Part shown: in pieces, positions 62,183-64,000 of the stretch | Numbering within the stretch: the stretch's first letter is position 1 | Layout: each line of letters opens with the position of its first letter | Notes under the pieces: generated by a model | What the model was told of the DNA's origin: nothing | Databases searched by the model: none | What the model saw: only the letters and a program-made list of their open reading frames with translations | Translations under genes and position numbers: made by a program | NCBI RefSeq assembly: GCF_012926525.1 | Contig: NZ_JABBNI010000001.1 | Coordinates: 62,001-126,000, forward strand | Length of the DNA stretch: 64,000 bases | Origin: Clostridium muellerianum | GTDB lineage: Bacteria > Bacillota > Clostridia > Clostridiales > Clostridiaceae | Direction: 5' to 3'

Positions 62183-62227
62183 TTAGTTAATAGGTAAATA
62201 CTTTTAATTGTTAAGGAGGGTATGTTT

Positions 62228-62827
62228 ATGAAAATGAAGAGAATTCCAGCAGGGGTTTATGCTGCTAACTGCTATATAATAATAGATGAGCAAACAAAAG
62301 ATTGTGTTGTAATGGATCCAGGTGGGGATGCAGAAATTTTAATAAAAGCCGTAAAGGAAGAAGATGTTGAAGTTAAATATATATTACTTACTCACGGGCA
62401 TGCAGATCATACTGGAGCTGCATTAAGTTTAAAAAAAGAGTTTAATGCTCCTTTATGTATTAGTGCCGAGGATTACGAAATGATAGAAAAGGGTAAGTTT
62501 ATGTATGGAGACATTGCCGGAAACGTAGATAAATATATAAAAGAAGGTGATGTTTTCAAAGTAGGAAATATGGATATAAAATGTACTCGTACTCCTGGAC
62601 ATACACCAGGAGGTGTTTGTTTTTTAATTGAAGATGCAGTATTTACAGGAGATACATTATTTGCAGGTTCCATAGGAAGAACAGATTTTGAGGGTGGAAA
62701 TTTTGATGAAATAATAAAGAGTATTAAAGAAAAACTTATGATATTAAGTGATGAAGTTAAAGTTTTCCCAGGACACGGACCAGAAAGTACTATAGGAAAA
62801 GAAAGAGTACACAATCCATTTTTATAG
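62228..62827 (+). CDS. MBL-fold (glyoxalase II-like) hydrolase
   Basis: 199 residues from the ATG at 62228, 7 bases after GGAGGG; the ATG at 62222 is too close to it. LTHGHADHTGA is the HxHxDH metal motif, and FTGDTLFAGSIGRTDF and FPGHGPES complete the two-metal site. Likely a hydroxyacylglutathione hydrolase-like or persulfide-type enzyme; substrate not determined. Confidence 0.9.
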   Translation: MKMKRIPAGVYAANCYIIIDEQTKDCVVMDPGGDAEILIKAVKEEDVEVKYILLTHGHADHTGAALSLKKEFNAPLCISAEDYEMIEKGKFMYGDIAGNVDKYIKEGDVFKVGNMDIKCTRTPGHTPGGVCFLIEDAVFTGDTLFAGSIGRTDFEGGNFDEIIKSIKEKLMILSDEVKVFPGHGPESTIGKERVHNPFL

Positions 62828-62838
62828 GTGTTACATGG

Positions 62839-62865
62839 TGGAGAATTTTTTAATTCTCCATTTTT
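62839..62865 (+). terminator. Intrinsic terminator after the MBL gene
   Basis: TGGAGAATT (62839-62847) and AATTCTCCA (62852-62860) pair perfectly, then TTTTT. Confidence 0.75.
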
Positions 62866-62885
62866 AAAGAGGAGAATATGTAATA

Positions 62886-64000
62886 ATGAAAATCAAAATA
62901 AAATTAAATAACATGAAATATAGATATGATGTATATCATATGATAAGCATGTTTTATAAATTTTCAGATATAGATTTTGTAGAAGATAATTGGGATATTT
63001 CCATAGAAATTTGTGAAGATAGAATTAATATTTCACAAAAGGATGAAATAGAAACATTTCAATTTTCAAATGAAGAATTAGAAAAACAAGAAATTAAAAA
63101 GGCAATTTTTAAGTATTTACATAAAAAGACTGGAAAAGAAATGCCCTGGGGTACATTAATAGGTATAAGACCTAGTAAAATAGCTTTAGAGTTAATAAAC
63201 GAAGGAAAAGATGAGGAGTATATAATTAACTACTTTAGTGAACACTCCCTTGTAAAGCGAAATAAGGCGGAACTTTGCATAAATGTAGCTAAAGTAGAAA
63301 AAAGCTTAGTTAATACAGATAAGAATACAATTAGTGTGTATATAGGTATGCCATTTTGTCCAACAAGATGTTTATATTGCTCATTTACGTCTAATCCTAT
63401 TGACGGATGTAAAAATATAGTGGAACCTTATTTAAAGAGTTTATATTATGAAATAAAAAAAACAGCAGAGTATATAAGAGAAAAGGGACTTAAAATTCAG
63501 TGTGTATATTTTGGAGGGGGTACTCCTACTTCAATTAATGATAACCAATTTGAAAAAATTATGGAACATATATATAATAGTTTTATATGTGAAAATAATA
63601 TAGAGGAATTTACAGTAGAATGTGGAAGACCAGATAGTATAACTTTAAGTAAGTTAAGTACTATGAAAAAGTATAATGTGCATAGAATTAGCATAAATCC
63701 TCAAACAATGAATGATGATACATTGAAACTTATAGGCAGACATCATACTGTGAAGGATGTAATAGAAAAATTTAAAATGGCAAGGGAATTTGGGTTTAAA
63801 CACGTAAATATGGATATCATAGTAGGACTTCCAGGTGAAGAATTAAATCATGTAAAGAAGACTTGTGAAGAAATACTAAAGCTATATCCAGATAGTGTAA
63901 CAGTACATGGAATGTCTGTAAAAAGAGCATCTAAGCTTCATGAAAGCATAATTAATAATATAAAGTTTTCTATACCAGAACAAAGGGAATTGAACTTAAT
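62886..64000 (+). CDS. hemZ: Coproporphyrinogen dehydrogenase HemZ (partial)
   Basis: Starts at ATG 62886 behind AGAGGAGAAT and runs off the window end (about 371 codons seen). After a 140-residue N-terminal domain with KEMPWGTLIGIRPSKIALEL, the radical SAM motif MPFCPTRCLYCSF (CxxxCxxC) appears, then VYFGGGTPTS and VNMDIIVGLPGE. It oxidises coproporphyrinogen III without oxygen in haem synthesis or a related branch. The C-terminus lies outside the window. Confidence 0.93.
   Translation, partial: MKIKIKLNNMKYRYDVYHMISMFYKFSDIDFVEDNWDISIEICEDRINISQKDEIETFQFSNEELEKQEIKKAIFKYLHKKTGKEMPWGTLIGIRPSKIALELINEGKDEEYIINYFSEHSLVKRNKAELCINVAKVEKSLVNTDKNTISVYIGMPFCPTRCLYCSFTSNPIDGCKNIVEPYLKSLYYEIKKTAEYIREKGLKIQCVYFGGGTPTSINDNQFEKIMEHIYNSFICENNIEEFTVECGRPDSITLSKLSTMKKYNVHRISINPQTMNDDTLKLIGRHHTVKDVIEKFKMAREFGFKHVNMDIIVGLPGEELNHVKKTCEEILKLYPDSVTVHGMSVKRASKLHESIINNIKFSIPEQRELNL

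Noticed and set aside
61861-62814. Minus-strand frames opposite dtd and the MBL hydrolase
   Set aside because: Both are opposite well-known housekeeping genes and lack ribosome sites.

Overview
The window is AT-rich, low-GC Firmicute DNA with a typical Clostridium gene order at its right end: bofC-like, ruvA, ruvB, queA, tgt, yajC, a TIGR04086 membrane protein, the SCIFF peptide and its maturase, secD, secF, a DHH protein, apt, relA, dtd, an MBL hydrolase and hemZ. Codon use and gene order fit the Clostridium botulinum group I / C. sporogenes neighbourhood, but the species cannot be fixed from this sequence alone.

Everything left of about 48.1 kb is accessory DNA made of two integrative elements in tandem at the same site, the 3' part of yebC (YebC/PmpR regulator). 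Element 1 fills about 1-38.2 kb and its integrase gene begins before the window. Element 2 runs from about 38.2 to 47.8 kb. Both start with the same module: a tyrosine integrase, a small protein translationally coupled by TAATG, a winged-helix replication-type protein, and about 500 bases of related noncoding DNA. Both end in a related right-end sequence followed by a 3' yebC copy. The copy next to the chromosome (47.79-48.11 kb) carries a 48-base internal deletion. An intact yebC fusion is predicted just upstream of the window.

Element 1 is a mosaic. At 2-4.5 kb it carries a PD-(D/E)xK nuclease-like protein beside a Schlafen AlbA_2 protein. At 5-9 kb it has small genes, a receiver-like cREC protein, and a PBECR3-type nuclease followed by a structured RNA that appears to have its own promoter and terminator. 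At 9-12 kb lie a phage-type repressor with divergent promoters and small unknown genes. At 12-17.6 kb an SF2-like helicase precedes a large single-subunit DPBB RNA polymerase of the YonO / eukaryotic-RdRP type, with nested inverted repeats between them. At 18-22 kb there are an HNH protein, a small serine recombinase and a broken ParB-like gene. At 22-32.6 kb a giant phage-tail (Dit-like) protein with Ig-like and CWB2-like repeats is followed by exported TPR, CWB2 and leucine-rich-repeat surface proteins. At 33-38 kb come an orphan Phd-type antitoxin, a HExxH protein, a GNAT toxin-antitoxin-like pair and a potassium-channel-like protein.

Element 2 carries a WXG-like AHH nuclease toxin with an imm11-like immunity protein, a decayed IS3 copy, a membrane-anchored DEDDh exonuclease, and a striking locus at 46.6-47.5 kb: two exact 52-base tandem units with a compensatory base-pair change, then an intrinsic terminator, then a PBECR4-type nuclease gene. 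This is the layout of a type III (RNA antitoxin / nuclease toxin) system but with a different nuclease family. It and the RNA polymerase module are the two most interesting items.

The chromosomal block from 48.2 kb to the end is ordinary: Holliday-junction branch migration, queuosine tRNA modification, Sec export accessories, stringent response, nucleotide salvage and haem synthesis.
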